Shown: positions 27,346 to 35,730 of the stretch, in pieces
Position numbering within the stretch: position 1 is the stretch's first letter
Layout: each line of letters begins with the position of its first letter
Origin: Lichenicoccus roseus
GTDB taxonomy: Bacteria; Pseudomonadota; Alphaproteobacteria; Acetobacterales; Acetobacteraceae
Length of the DNA stretch: 64,000 nucleotides
Reading direction: 5' to 3'
Assembly: GCF_005844085.1 (NCBI RefSeq)
Contig: NZ_VCDI01000001.1
Location: forward strand, 310,001 to 374,000
Program-made: the position numbers and the translations under genes
Notes under the pieces: generated by a model
Database searches by the model: none
Told to the model about the DNA's origin: nothing
The model's input: the letters and a program-made list of their open reading frames with translations, nothing else

Positions 27346-27708
27346 ATGCCCACGCCGCTTGCACTGGACGCTGTCCTTTCCGATGCCGTGCCGCTGCTCA
27401 GGCAGCCCGAGGAGGATGTCCGGCGGATCCTGGAGATGCTGGGCAAGCTCCGCGAGGGGAGCCGCGATGTCGTCGTGCGCATCGGCGTCGCCGAGACCGG
27501 CAAGCCGCCGAACTACCGGATCGACCTCGAGGACACTCCGCTGGCAGCCTTCGACGGCGCCACCCACCGCGCCTTTCCCGGCATGAAGCGGATCGAGACA
27601 GAGGCCTGGAGCACGGCGAGCATGACGTACCTGGAGGTCAGGACGATGCTCGGCAAGCTGCGCGGCTTCGTGAAGAAGGGTCCGGCGGCGCGCGGCAAAC
27701 ACGCTTAG
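27346..27708 (+). CDS. Small conserved-looking protein of unknown function
   Basis: A 120-residue soluble protein with no signal peptide or membrane segment. It follows the MCP gene by 58 bp with a plausible GGAG upstream. Predicted helices at the N terminus (SDAVPLLRQPEEDVRRILEM) precede a strand-rich core (DVVVRIGVAETGKPPNYRIDL), then TYLEVRTMLGKLRGFVKKG and a basic tail. Codon use is like that of its neighbours, which supports it as a real gene. Function is unknown; a link to the receptor is only positional. Confidence 0.7.
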   Translation: MPTPLALDAVLSDAVPLLRQPEEDVRRILEMLGKLREGSRDVVVRIGVAETGKPPNYRIDLEDTPLAAFDGATHRAFPGMKRIETEAWSTASMTYLEVRTMLGKLRGFVKKGPAARGKHA

Positions 27709-27741
27709 GAGCGGAGGCAGAGGCGACGCTTCCGGCCTGCC

Positions 27742-29034
27742 TCAGTCCAGCGGCTTCCCCGCCGTCTCCCGGAACAGCAGCACCGCCGGCAACGAGACGA
27801 TGGCGCCGAGGATGACGTAGTAGGTGACCGAGATGGCGGCCCCGGTCGCCGCGATCAACCAAGTTGCGATGAACGGCGCGAAGCCGCCGAACACCATCGA
27901 GGCCAGGTTGTAGGACGTGCTGAGGCCGGTGAGCCGGCTACGGGTCGGGAACATCTCGACCAGGGCCGCGGTCATGCTGCCGATGAACAGGCCGCAATTC
28001 GCGCTCAGCACGCACTGGATCAGCACCGAGACCGCGTGCGTGGCGCCGTGCAGGATCAGCCAGACCAGCGGGTAGGACAGCAGCAGGAACACCAGGCAAC
28101 TGAACAGCAGCACCGGCTTGCGTCCGATCCGGTCGGACAGCGCGCCGGAGCAGACCACGGCACATCCGGTGGCGATGGTGGCAAGCACCGTCGAGCTCAG
28201 CGCCTGGTGCGCGGTCCAGCCGGCATAATGCTGCAGGAAGGTCGGGAAGAACGACAGGTAGAGATAGATCCCGACCGACTGCACCGAAACGAAGCAGAAG
28301 GCGAAGACCAGCTTGCCGGCGCTGAGCCGGGTGACGGGAGCATCTGTCGCCGCGGTGGCCTGGGCGGCGACGAATACCGGGGTCTCGCCGATCCTGCGTC
28401 GCGCCAGCAGGCCGAGCGGCCCGATCAGGGCGCCGAGCAGGAACGGTACTCGCCAGCCCCAGGCCTGCATGTCGGCGCTGCCGAGCGTGACCACGAGCAG
28501 GTCGGCTACCGCGGTGCCGACCAGCTGGCCGAGGAAGATGCTGCCGGGATGGAAGCTGCCATAGAGCCCGCGTCGGCTGGCGGGCGCCCACTCGACCAGG
28601 AACGAGGCGGAGCTGCCCCACTCGCCGCCCGCCGAGAAGCCTTGCAGGGCGCGGGCCAGCACCAGCAGCACCGGCGCCCAGACGCCGATGCTGGCATAGC
28701 CGGGGAGGATGCCGATCAGCCCGGTTCCCGCCGCCATCAGCCCCACGGTCAGCAGCAGCGCTGGCTTGCGTCCCAGCCGGTCGCCGAACAGGCCGATCGA
28801 GACACCGCCGAGCGGTCGCGCCACGAAGCCCACGCCGAACACCGCGAAGGTCTGCAGCAGGGCCACGGTCGGGCTCGAATGCGGAAAGAAGTGGTGGCCG
28901 ATAATGGTGGCGAGGAAGGCGTAGACGGTGAAGTCGTACCATTCCAGCGAATTGCCGATCACCGAGGCGACGATGACGCGAAGGTTCATTCCTGCGCCCG
29001 GCCCGCGTGCGACCTGCGGCTGCAGCGTCGCCAC
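27742..29034 (-). CDS. MFS transporter, metabolite:H+ symporter (MHS) family
   Basis: A 430-residue protein with about 12 hydrophobic helices. MHS-type signatures are visible: GNSLEWYDFTVYAFLA in helix 1, GLFGDRLGRKPAL in the 2-3 loop, and ALQGFSAGGEWGSSASFLVEWAP. Relatives import proline/betaine, shikimate, 2-oxoglutarate or citrate by proton symport; the substrate cannot be read from sequence. It lies 11 bp downstream of the nitronate monooxygenase gene on the same strand, and is likely part of the lysC-nmo-MFS transcript. Confidence 0.9.
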   Translation of the reverse strand: MATLQPQVARGPGAGMNLRVIVASVIGNSLEWYDFTVYAFLATIIGHHFFPHSSPTVALLQTFAVFGVGFVARPLGGVSIGLFGDRLGRKPALLLTVGLMAAGTGLIGILPGYASIGVWAPVLLVLARALQGFSAGGEWGSSASFLVEWAPASRRGLYGSFHPGSIFLGQLVGTAVADLLVVTLGSADMQAWGWRVPFLLGALIGPLGLLARRRIGETPVFVAAQATAATDAPVTRLSAGKLVFAFCFVSVQSVGIYLYLSFFPTFLQHYAGWTAHQALSSTVLATIATGCAVVCSGALSDRIGRKPVLLFSCLVFLLLSYPLVWLILHGATHAVSVLIQCVLSANCGLFIGSMTAALVEMFPTRSRLTGLSTSYNLASMVFGGFAPFIATWLIAATGAAISVTYYVILGAIVSLPAVLLFRETAGKPLD

Positions 29035-29045
29035 GCCGGGCTCCC

Positions 29046-30092
29046 TCAGGCAGCGCGGCGCAGCAGGGCCTGCACCGCCTGGTCGACCAGCTCCGCGATG
29101 ATCACGGCGGTCGGCTGGATCTGCGTCACCATGCCGACCGACTGCCCCGCCATCACCGAGCCGCCCTCGATATCGCCGTCGATCACCGCGCGGCGCAGGG
29201 CGCCGGCCCAGAAATGCTCGATCTCGAGCTGGGCGGCCTCCTTGGTGAGCTCGCCGGACTGGAACCGGCGCAGCGTCTCCGCCTGGTGCACCAGGAAGCG
29301 CTTGGTGCCCTCGTTGACCAGGCCGCGCACCGGGATCACCGGGAAGCGGTCGTCGAGCTGCACCGAGGGCAGCGCGTCGCGTGCGGAGGCGCGCACGAAG
29401 GCCGCCTTGTAGCGATCGTGCGCGATGCTCTCGCTCGACGCCGCGAAACGGGTGCCGAGCTGCGCGCCCGCCGCCCCCATCTCCAGCATGCCGAGGATGG
29501 CGTCGCCGCGACCGAGGCCGCCGGCCACGAACACCGGGATGTCGCGGATCTGCGGCAGGATCTCCTGCGCCAGCACGGTCAGCGACACCGGGCCGATGTG
29601 GCCGCCGGCTTCCGAACCCTCGATCACCAGCGCATCGGCGCCGGTGCGGGCAAGGCGCTTGGCCAGCACCAGGGCGGGGGCGAAGGCAATCAGCTTTGCG
29701 CCGCCATCCTTGACCGCGCGCACCGCGGCACCGGACGGGATGCCGCCCGCCAGCACCACGTGGCCCACGCGCGCCTCGATGCAGACCCGGATCAGGTCGT
29801 CGAGCTGCGGGTGCATGGTGATCAGGTTGACGCCGAATGGCTTGCCGGTCAGCGCCTTGGTGGCCTCGATCTCGCGCGCCAGCAGGTCAGGGCCCATCGA
29901 GCCGCAGGCGATCACCCCGAAGCCGCCGGCGTTGGAGATCGCCGAGACTAGGTGGCGCTCGGACACCCAGCTCATGGCGCCGCCGAGGATGGCGAACTCG
30001 GTGCCGAGAAACTCGCGGCCGCGGGCCCACAGCCGGTCGAGCTGTGCGCGGGCGGTGACCTCATGGTCGGCAAGCAGCGCGTCGGGCGGCAT
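29046..30092 (-). CDS. Nitronate monooxygenase family FMN enzyme
   Basis: A 348-residue TIM-barrel flavoprotein of the 2-nitropropane dioxygenase/enoyl-reductase-like family. FMN-binding features are FAILGGAMSWVS, AISNAGGFGVIACG, VIEGSEAGGHIG and VFVAGGLGRGDA followed by GAAGAQLGTRF. The family oxidises alkyl nitronates such as propionate 3-nitronate, but many members are of unknown activity. Its ATG shares one base with the lysC stop, so it is translationally coupled to an unrelated biosynthetic gene. Confidence 0.88.
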   Translation of the reverse strand: MPPDALLADHEVTARAQLDRLWARGREFLGTEFAILGGAMSWVSERHLVSAISNAGGFGVIACGSMGPDLLAREIEATKALTGKPFGVNLITMHPQLDDLIRVCIEARVGHVVLAGGIPSGAAVRAVKDGGAKLIAFAPALVLAKRLARTGADALVIEGSEAGGHIGPVSLTVLAQEILPQIRDIPVFVAGGLGRGDAILGMLEMGAAGAQLGTRFAASSESIAHDRYKAAFVRASARDALPSVQLDDRFPVIPVRGLVNEGTKRFLVHQAETLRRFQSGELTKEAAQLEIEHFWAGALRRAVIDGDIEGGSVMAGQSVGMVTQIQPTAVIIAELVDQAVQALLRRAA

Positions 30093-31333
30093 CAGGCGAC
30101 ATCCAGGCGGTAGGCGCTGTGCAGGGCGCGCACGGCGAGCTCGGTATATTCGGCGGCGATCAGCACGCTCACCTTGATCTCGCTGGTGGAGATCACCTGG
30201 ATGTTGATCGAGCGGTCGGACAGGGTACGGAACATGGTGTTGGCAACCCCTGTATGGCTGCGCATGCCTACGCCGACCACGCTGATCTTGGCGACGTCCG
30301 CATCGGTCAGCATCTCGCCATACTGGATCACGCCGCGCGCCGCCTCCAGGACCTGGATCGCGCGCGCGAGATCGCTCTTGCCGGTGGTGAAGGTCATGTC
30401 GGTGGTGCCGTCCGCGCCGGTGCTCTGCACGATCATGTCGACATTGACATGGGCATCGGCAAGCGGCCCGAACACCGCGGCGGCAACCCCGGGACGGTCC
30501 GGCACCCGCCGCACGGTGATCTTCGCCTCGTCGCGCGAATAGGCGATGCCGGCGACAATTTCCTGTTCCACGATCTCGTCCTCGTCAACCACCAGCGTGC
30601 CGGGGAGCCGGCCCTCCTCGGGAGGCGCGTCGTCGCCGAAGCTCGACAGCACCTGCACCCGCACCCGTTCCTTCATGGCAAGCTCGACGCTGCGGGTCTG
30701 CAGCACCTTGGCGCCGACCGAGGCCAGTTCCAGCATTTCCTCGTAGGCGATGCGGTCCAGCTTGCGCGCCCGCGACACGATACGCGGATCGGTGGTGTAG
30801 ACGCCGTCCACATCTGTGTAGATGTCGCACCGATCCGCCCTCACCGCCGCCGCCAGCGCCACCGCCGAGGTATCCGAGCCGCCGCGACCCAGCGTAGTCA
30901 CCCGGTGATCCGGTCCCAGGCCCTGGAACCCCGCCACCACCGGCACCTGGCCGGCCTGCATGCGCGCCACCAGGGTCGCGCCTTCGATGCTGCGGATGCG
31001 CGCCTTGCCATGCGCGTCATCGGTCAGCAGCGGGATCTGCCATCCCTGCCACGAGCGCGCCTCGACGCCGATCGCCTGCAGCGCCAGCGCGACAAGGCCG
31101 CTGGTGACCTGTTCGCCGGTCGAAACGACGGTATCATATTCGCGGGCATCGTGCAGCGCCGACAGCGACTGGCAGTAGCCGACCAGCTGGTTGGTCACCC
31201 CGGACATCGCAGACACCACCACCGCAACCTCGTCGCCGAGCGCCACCTGGCGCTTCACCCGTGCGGCGACGCTGCGGATACGGTCGAGGTCGGCGACCGA
31301 GGTGCCCCCGAATTTCATCACGATGCGGGCCAT
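30092..31333 (-). CDS. lysC: Aspartate kinase LysC
   Basis: This enzyme phosphorylates aspartate, the first step to lysine, threonine, methionine and diaminopimelate. The 413-residue sequence starts MARIVMKFGGTSVADLDRI, with the kinase domain holding GRGGSDTSAVALAAA and YTDVDGVYTTDPRIV. Two ACT domains follow (about residues 265-413; VPDRPGVAAAVFGPL, VGVGMRSHTGVANTMF), which give feedback control by end-product amino acids. Family members often have an internal start for a beta subunit. It is divergent from ubiG, with about 190 bp between. Confidence 0.96.
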   Translation of the reverse strand: MARIVMKFGGTSVADLDRIRSVAARVKRQVALGDEVAVVVSAMSGVTNQLVGYCQSLSALHDAREYDTVVSTGEQVTSGLVALALQAIGVEARSWQGWQIPLLTDDAHGKARIRSIEGATLVARMQAGQVPVVAGFQGLGPDHRVTTLGRGGSDTSAVALAAAVRADRCDIYTDVDGVYTTDPRIVSRARKLDRIAYEEMLELASVGAKVLQTRSVELAMKERVRVQVLSSFGDDAPPEEGRLPGTLVVDEDEIVEQEIVAGIAYSRDEAKITVRRVPDRPGVAAAVFGPLADAHVNVDMIVQSTGADGTTDMTFTTGKSDLARAIQVLEAARGVIQYGEMLTDADVAKISVVGVGMRSHTGVANTMFRTLSDRSINIQVISTSEIKVSVLIAAEYTELAVRALHSAYRLDVA

Positions 31334-31522
31334 GGGCAGCGAGAGCCTTCCAGTTCACCGGGCGCCACCCCTGATGCGCGAGACCCTGAGCGCGAGACGG
31401 GGTCGCCGGCTGCTCCGGGCGGCGAGCCGCGCCGGCAAACGCGGCGACACGATTGCAGGCGGCCGACAGGCGGCTCACATAGCTTCGTCTTGATGGCACG
31501 GCAACATCGGCGGGACGGCACC

Positions 31523-32260
31523 ATGCAGGCGACTTCAACTACACCGGCCGGCAGCTCGATCTCGACGCAGGAGATCGCGCGATTCGATGCGCTGGCGTCG
31601 CGATGGTGGGACCCGGATGGACCGATGCGGCCGCTGCACCGGATGAACCCGCTGCGGGTCGGCTGGATCGACCGCAGGCTGCGGCGTCGTGCGGGGACGC
31701 GGCTGCGCGTGCTGGATCTCGGCTGTGGCGCCGGCCTGGCAAGCGAGGCGCTGGCGGCGCTCGGCCACGATGTGCTGGGTGTCGATGCGGCGCCGGAAGC
31801 GATCACCGCGGCCCGTGCCCACCAGGCGACGCACCCGGCCGCCGCGCATGCCGGAACGCTGTCCTATCGCTGCTCGAGCGCCGAAGCACTGCTGCAGGAG
31901 GGCGAGCGGTTCGATGCCGTCATCGCGCTCGAGGTGATCGAGCACGTCGCCGAACCGGACGGCTTCCTCGACCTGCTGCGCGGACTGCTGCGGCCCGACG
32001 GGGTGATCGTGATCTCCACCCTGAACCGCACCTTGCGGTCGCTCGCCACCGCCAAGATCGGCGCGGAGTACGTGCTGCGCCTGCTACCGGCCGGCACCCA
32101 TGACTGGCGCCGCTTCGTCACCCCCGCCGAGCTCGGCCGATCTGCGCACGCGGCCGGGCTGCGGGTCGCCGATCTCGCCGGCATGGTCCCCGGCCCGCAG
32201 GGCTGGCGCGAAAGCCGCGACACCGCGGTGAACTACATCGCGCTGCTGGAGAGCCAGTAG
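31523..32260 (+). CDS. ubiG: Ubiquinone biosynthesis O-methyltransferase UbiG
   Basis: UbiG carries out both O-methylations of the quinone ring in ubiquinone synthesis. Family motifs are IARFDALASRWWDPDGPM, LHRMNPLRVGWID, the SAM motif VLDLGCGAGLASEALA, and FDAVIALEVIEHVAEPDGF. The 245-residue length is standard. An ATG ten codons upstream (MARQHRR) is an alternative. The long in-frame extension further upstream is antisense to lysC and is not coding. The lysC/ubiG divergent pair is common in alphaproteobacteria. Confidence 0.95.
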   Translation: MQATSTTPAGSSISTQEIARFDALASRWWDPDGPMRPLHRMNPLRVGWIDRRLRRRAGTRLRVLDLGCGAGLASEALAALGHDVLGVDAAPEAITAARAHQATHPAAAHAGTLSYRCSSAEALLQEGERFDAVIALEVIEHVAEPDGFLDLLRGLLRPDGVIVISTLNRTLRSLATAKIGAEYVLRLLPAGTHDWRRFVTPAELGRSAHAAGLRVADLAGMVPGPQGWRESRDTAVNYIALLESQ

Positions 32261-32279
32261 CCGGCGCTTGTCGCTGGAA

Positions 32280-32720
32280 CTAGCGCATATGGCAGGCTGG
32301 ACCGATCGAGCCGGCATAGCGGCTCCAGCGCTGCGTCTCGCCGAAGATCGGCAGAAGCAGGTAGCCGCGCAGGTTCAGCATCCCTGGGCTCGGCGACCAG
32401 ATCGCGGCGTGATAGCGGCGCCCGGTCTCAGGATCGAGGATGATGCCGGCCCAGCGCCCGGGATCGTCCGCCTGCGGCCGGAAATCGGTCAGCATCATCA
32501 GGTCGCATTGCGGCCGGCCGTGGTTGTCGGTCGGCATCTTGCCGTCGTAGCGGATACCGACCAGCCGCCCACACAGCACCGGTCCACAGGACTCGATGTC
32601 GAACACGCCGTCATGGTCCTGGCTGAGCCAGAGGCCGATCGGCGCCGGCGGGGGCGGTGCAACAGCCTGCGCCCGGATGGCAGGGGCCGGCATGGCGAGG
32701 CAGGTGGCCAGGATCGCCAC
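32280..32720 (-). CDS. DUF2147 family exported protein
   Basis: A secreted protein of roughly 146 residues, with a hydrophobic leader (AILATCLAMPAPAIRAQA) and a DUF2147 lipocalin-like domain: IGLWLSQDHDGVFDIESC, CGRLVGIRYDGK, WAGIILDPETGRRYHAAIW and LNLRGYLLLPIFGETQRW. The start is uncertain. A GTG at 32720 leaves few positive charges before the hydrophobic core, while ATGs at 32816 or 32849 would overlap the DUF1178 gene by about 70-100 bp and include an arginine-rich stretch. Function is unknown; the domain occurs in envelope proteins. Confidence 0.75.
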   Translation of the reverse strand: MAILATCLAMPAPAIRAQAVAPPPPAPIGLWLSQDHDGVFDIESCGPVLCGRLVGIRYDGKMPTDNHGRPQCDLMMLTDFRPQADDPGRWAGIILDPETGRRYHAAIWSPSPGMLNLRGYLLLPIFGETQRWSRYAGSIGPACHMR

Positions 32721-32748
32721 CCGGATCGCGGTGGCGACCCGCCCGCGC

Positions 32749-33273
32749 CTAGCCGTCGGCACGCGGCAGCCAGGGGATGCGGTTGACCTCGATCCCCTCG
32801 TCGGCGAGCGCCTCATACTCCTCGGAGGTCGCCTCTCCGTAGATGCCACGCGGCGGCACGGCTTCTTTTCCGGCCCTGGCTACGGCCCCGGGCTCGCCAT
32901 CGCCACTCGAACGGCGGTGCATCTCGCGCGCAACCTCGGCGAAGCGATCGCCGACATCCTCGCAATGCTGCTCGATCTCCGACCTCATGCGCTGCAGGAC
33001 CGCGCGCATGCGGTCGGGCAGGATGGCGGCTGTCCTCTCGGGCGAGTTGTCCGGAGGTGAAACCGGCGCAGCCTCGGGTGAAGGCGGGGCGGCGACGCGC
33101 CTGCGTCCCGAGGACCGCACCGCCGGCGCCATCAGGGCACGCGTCACCGAGCCGGACCCGCATTCCGGACAGGCCAGCAGGCCGCCCGCCGCCTGTTCCT
33201 CGAAGCCGACGGCGTCGCGGAACCAGCCCTCGAAGCCGTGCCCTGCCGGGCAGCGCAACTGGTAGTGGATCAT
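32749..33273 (-). CDS. DUF1178 family zinc-ribbon-like protein
   Basis: A 174-residue cytoplasmic protein. The N terminus IHYQLRCPAGHGFEGWFRD and CPECGSGSVTRALMAPAV make a zinc-ribbon-like element of two cysteine pairs. A Pro-rich linker leads to a C-terminal helical region (EEYEALADEGIEVNRIPWLPR), which closes the family consensus. Function is unknown. The order DUF1178, glutaredoxin, comF, methyltransferase recurs in alphaproteobacteria. Confidence 0.9.
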   Translation of the reverse strand: MIHYQLRCPAGHGFEGWFRDAVGFEEQAAGGLLACPECGSGSVTRALMAPAVRSSGRRRVAAPPSPEAAPVSPPDNSPERTAAILPDRMRAVLQRMRSEIEQHCEDVGDRFAEVAREMHRRSSGDGEPGAVARAGKEAVPPRGIYGEATSEEYEALADEGIEVNRIPWLPRADG

Positions 33274-33284
33274 GCGGGCAGTTT

Positions 33285-33545
33285 TCAGGCAGCCTTGAGC
33301 AGCGGGTCGAGACCACCTTTGCCGTCGAGCGCCACCAGGTCGTCGCAGCCGCCGATATGACGCCCACCGATGAAGACCTGGGGAACGCTGCTGCGCCCTC
33401 CGGACCGCTCGATCGACAGCTTGCGCTCCGGGGTGCCGTGCGGCGCGTTGATCTCCCGGAACTCCGCACCCTTCGAGCGCAGCAGCGCCAGGGCGCGTGC
33501 GCAGTAGGGGCAGCCAGGCTGGGTGTAGATCTCGATCTGCGGCAT
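33285..33545 (-). CDS. grxC: Glutaredoxin 3 (GrxC type)
   Basis: An 86-residue dithiol glutaredoxin that reduces disulfides and mixed disulfides with glutathione. The active site is CPYC in YTQPGCPYCARAL, and the glutathione-binding elements are SVPQVFIGGRHIGGCDDL. It begins at an ATG preceded by in-frame shadow sequence and ends 11 bp before the DUF1178 start. Confidence 0.95.
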   Translation of the reverse strand: MPQIEIYTQPGCPYCARALALLRSKGAEFREINAPHGTPERKLSIERSGGRSSVPQVFIGGRHIGGCDDLVALDGKGGLDPLLKAA

Positions 33546-33703
33546 CGTCACGTCCGTTCCGGTTGCTCGGGGCCCGGCACCTGGCGTCGAGGCCCGCGAG
33601 CCCGCACCGTGAACCAGTCCATTCCCTCGTCTAATGGTCGTATCGCGGGCACCACCTGACAAGATGCACCCGGCTGGATGACGCGGATGCCGTTCGAGTG
33701 CCT

Positions 33704-34498
33704 CTACCGCGTATCCGACGCGACGCGGGGCAGATGCGGCGCGGCGCGGGCGGCTACCAGCAGATCGACCGCAGCCACGCCCGCCTGCAGCAATGCCAGT
33801 GCGCAGGCCGCAGCGGTCGATCCGGTGGTCAGCACATCGTCCACCAGCAGCACGCGCCGTCCGCGCAACGCCTCCAGCCGGTCCGGACGGCATTCGATGG
33901 CGCCGCTGATCGCCGCCGCCCGCTCCGCCGCCGGGCAGGATGCGAGGCTCCTGGTGGCCCGGGTCCGAACCAGCCCGTCGACCAGCAGCGTGCGGCCGGC
34001 GATCCGGCCGACGTGCCGGGCCAGCAGCGCCGCCTGGTTGTAGCGGCGGCTGAACAGACGTTTGCGATGCAGCGGGACGGGAAGAAGCAGATCGCACTCC
34101 TCCAGCAGGACCGCGCCGGCCCGCGCCATGTGCAACGCCAGGAAGCGGGCGTTCTCGGTGCGGTCGGCATATTTGAGCGGCAGGATGAGCTGCCGCGAGA
34201 AATCGTCGTAGCTGAAGGCGGCGCGGGCGCGCTGCCAGCTCGGCGGCCGTTCCAGGCAGGCGCCGCAGGTGCGCCCCAGGCCCGCCTCGCCGATGCTGCC
34301 GAATGCGACGCCGCAGCGTCGGCAACACGGCTCGATGATGAAATCCGCCCTCCGGAAACAGGCGGCGCAGAACTGTCCGGGCTGCGCCACCACCCGGTCG
34401 CAGGTCGGGCACTGCGGCGGCAACACCAGGTCGAGCGCGAAACGGCCGGCATGGCCGCCCCATGCGGCAGCGCCCGCGAAAGCGGAAGAGCGCAGCAT
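33704..34498 (-). CDS. comF: ComF family phosphoribosyltransferase-like protein
   Basis: A 264-residue protein with an N-terminal zinc ribbon of paired cysteines (CPTCDRVV, CAACF, CCRRCGVAFG, CGACLE) and a type I PRTase domain. The PRPP loop is VLLVDDVLTTGSTAAAC, and PVPLHRKRLFSRRYNQA is the ComF hallmark. In competent bacteria ComF aids uptake of single-stranded DNA; in other bacteria the role is unclear. A strong GGAGGAGG precedes the ATG. No other competence genes are in the window. Confidence 0.92.
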   Translation of the reverse strand: MLRSSAFAGAAAWGGHAGRFALDLVLPPQCPTCDRVVAQPGQFCAACFRRADFIIEPCCRRCGVAFGSIGEAGLGRTCGACLERPPSWQRARAAFSYDDFSRQLILPLKYADRTENARFLALHMARAGAVLLEECDLLLPVPLHRKRLFSRRYNQAALLARHVGRIAGRTLLVDGLVRTRATRSLASCPAAERAAAISGAIECRPDRLEALRGRRVLLVDDVLTTGSTAAACALALLQAGVAAVDLLVAARAAPHLPRVASDTR

Positions 34499-34609
34499 CG
34501 CGACGCCTCCTCCGACGCTCGTTCTTGTTACGGAATGAAATCATGACGTGCGGACGCCAGCGGTGCAAGGTTATTGCGCCCGGCCCCGATCGTCCGCACA
34601 TGCCAGGAC

Positions 34610-35491
34610 GTGCAGGACCCCATCATCTTCGACCGCCGGGCAGTCCGGCTGCATCGCGATCGCGCCGCCGCCACGGTCGGCTCCGTCCACGACATCCTCG
34701 ACGAGGCTGCCGAGCGCCTGCTCGACCGGCTGGACGACGTCAACCGGAGCTTCGGACGGGCGCTGGACATCGGAGGCCGCGGCGTAGTTGCGGCACGCCT
34801 GCGCGCGCGCGGCATCGAGACTGTCAGCATTGACCTCTCGCACTCGATGGTGTCTCGCTCGGACGCCATGCGGGTCGTCGCCGATGAGGAATGGCTGCCG
34901 TTCGGTCCCGGCAGCTTCGACCTGGTGGTGGCCAGCCTGTCGCTGCACTGGGTCAACGACCTGCCCGGCGCCCTGGTGCAGATCCGGCATGCCATGCGTC
35001 CGGACGGCCTGTTCCTCGCCAGCATGCCGGTGCTGCCGACGCTCGGCGTCTTGCGCGGCGCCCTGCTGGAGGCGGAGGTAGACCTCTGTGGCGGGGTCTC
35101 GCCTCGCATATCGCCTTTCCCGGAACTGCGCGACTGCGCCAGCCTGCTGCAACGTGCCGGGTTTGCCCTGCCGGTCGCCGACGCCGACACCGTCATGCTG
35201 GCCTATCGGGAGCCGCTGGCGCTGCTGCGGGACCTGCGCGCCGCCGGCGAGACCAATGCCGTCGCGCTGCGCCGCCGGACCACGCCGCCGCGCGATCTCG
35301 TTCCGCAGGCGTTGCACCGGCTCGGTGATCGGCGTCCCCATCAGACGGTGCTGCGCATGGCGATGATGACCGGCTGGTCGCCGTCGCCGGACCAGCCCAA
35401 GCCACTGAAGCCGGGACAGTTCACCGTGCCGCTCGCGGAGGCCATCGGGGACCGTTCGGAAGCCTTGCTGCGCGACGGGCAACCCGACTGA
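34610..35491 (+). CDS. NDUFAF5/BioC-like SAM-dependent methyltransferase
   Basis: A 293-residue class I methyltransferase. The start is a GTG (VQDPIIFDRRAVRLHRDRAA), which matches the usual N terminus of this alphaproteobacterial family; a TTG 12 codons earlier is possible. The SAM site is degenerate (ALDIGGRGVVAARL) but is followed by SIDLSHSM, FDLVVASLSLHWVNDLPGAL and MRPDGLFLASMPVLPTLGVLR. The mitochondrial relative NDUFAF5 hydroxylates a complex I arginine. It is not the biotin BioC, which is fused to BioD elsewhere in this window. Confidence 0.88.
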   Translation: MQDPIIFDRRAVRLHRDRAAATVGSVHDILDEAAERLLDRLDDVNRSFGRALDIGGRGVVAARLRARGIETVSIDLSHSMVSRSDAMRVVADEEWLPFGPGSFDLVVASLSLHWVNDLPGALVQIRHAMRPDGLFLASMPVLPTLGVLRGALLEAEVDLCGGVSPRISPFPELRDCASLLQRAGFALPVADADTVMLAYREPLALLRDLRAAGETNAVALRRRTTPPRDLVPQALHRLGDRRPHQTVLRMAMMTGWSPSPDQPKPLKPGQFTVPLAEAIGDRSEALLRDGQPD

Positions 35492-35542
35492 CGCCTTGCG
35501 CGCTGGATCAGGACAATACCGAAGCAGCCTCCGGAGACATCG

Positions 35543-35680
35543 TTGCGAATCTTGATCCTGGCTACCCTTGCCGCCCTCGCCGGTTGCGCCACCGCATCCC
35601 CGCCGTCAGCCGACCTCTCGCCGGCAAAACCGGCGCTTGCCAGCCCGCCCGCCTCGGTGATGACGCCGCAGGGTTACTAG
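35543..35680 (+). CDS. Tiny lipoprotein, 45 residues
   Basis: A short frame starts at TTG with GGAGA seven bases upstream. The leader LRILILATLAALAGC is a complete lipoprotein signal with lipobox LAGC at residues 12-15. The mature part is only about 30 residues, Ala/Pro/Ser-rich (SPPSADLSPAKPALASPPAS), and ends MTPQGY. It lies 51 bp after the methyltransferase gene and is convergent with moaA. No family is recognised. The ribosome site plus lipobox make chance unlikely. Confidence 0.65.
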   Translation: MRILILATLAALAGCATASPPSADLSPAKPALASPPASVMTPQGY

Positions 35681-35730
35681 AAGCCGGCCAGTCGCACCAC
35701 CAGCCGGGCATGATCGACCAAGCTTCCGGG

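Noticed and set aside
30119-31492. N-terminal extension of the ubiG frame across lysC
   Set aside because: It is antisense to lysC and unlike any UbiG; the real start is at 31523 or 31493.
34610-35491. Second biotin BioC
   Set aside because: The N terminus and later motifs match the NDUFAF5-like family, the gene lies outside the biotin operon, and BioC is already fused to BioD.
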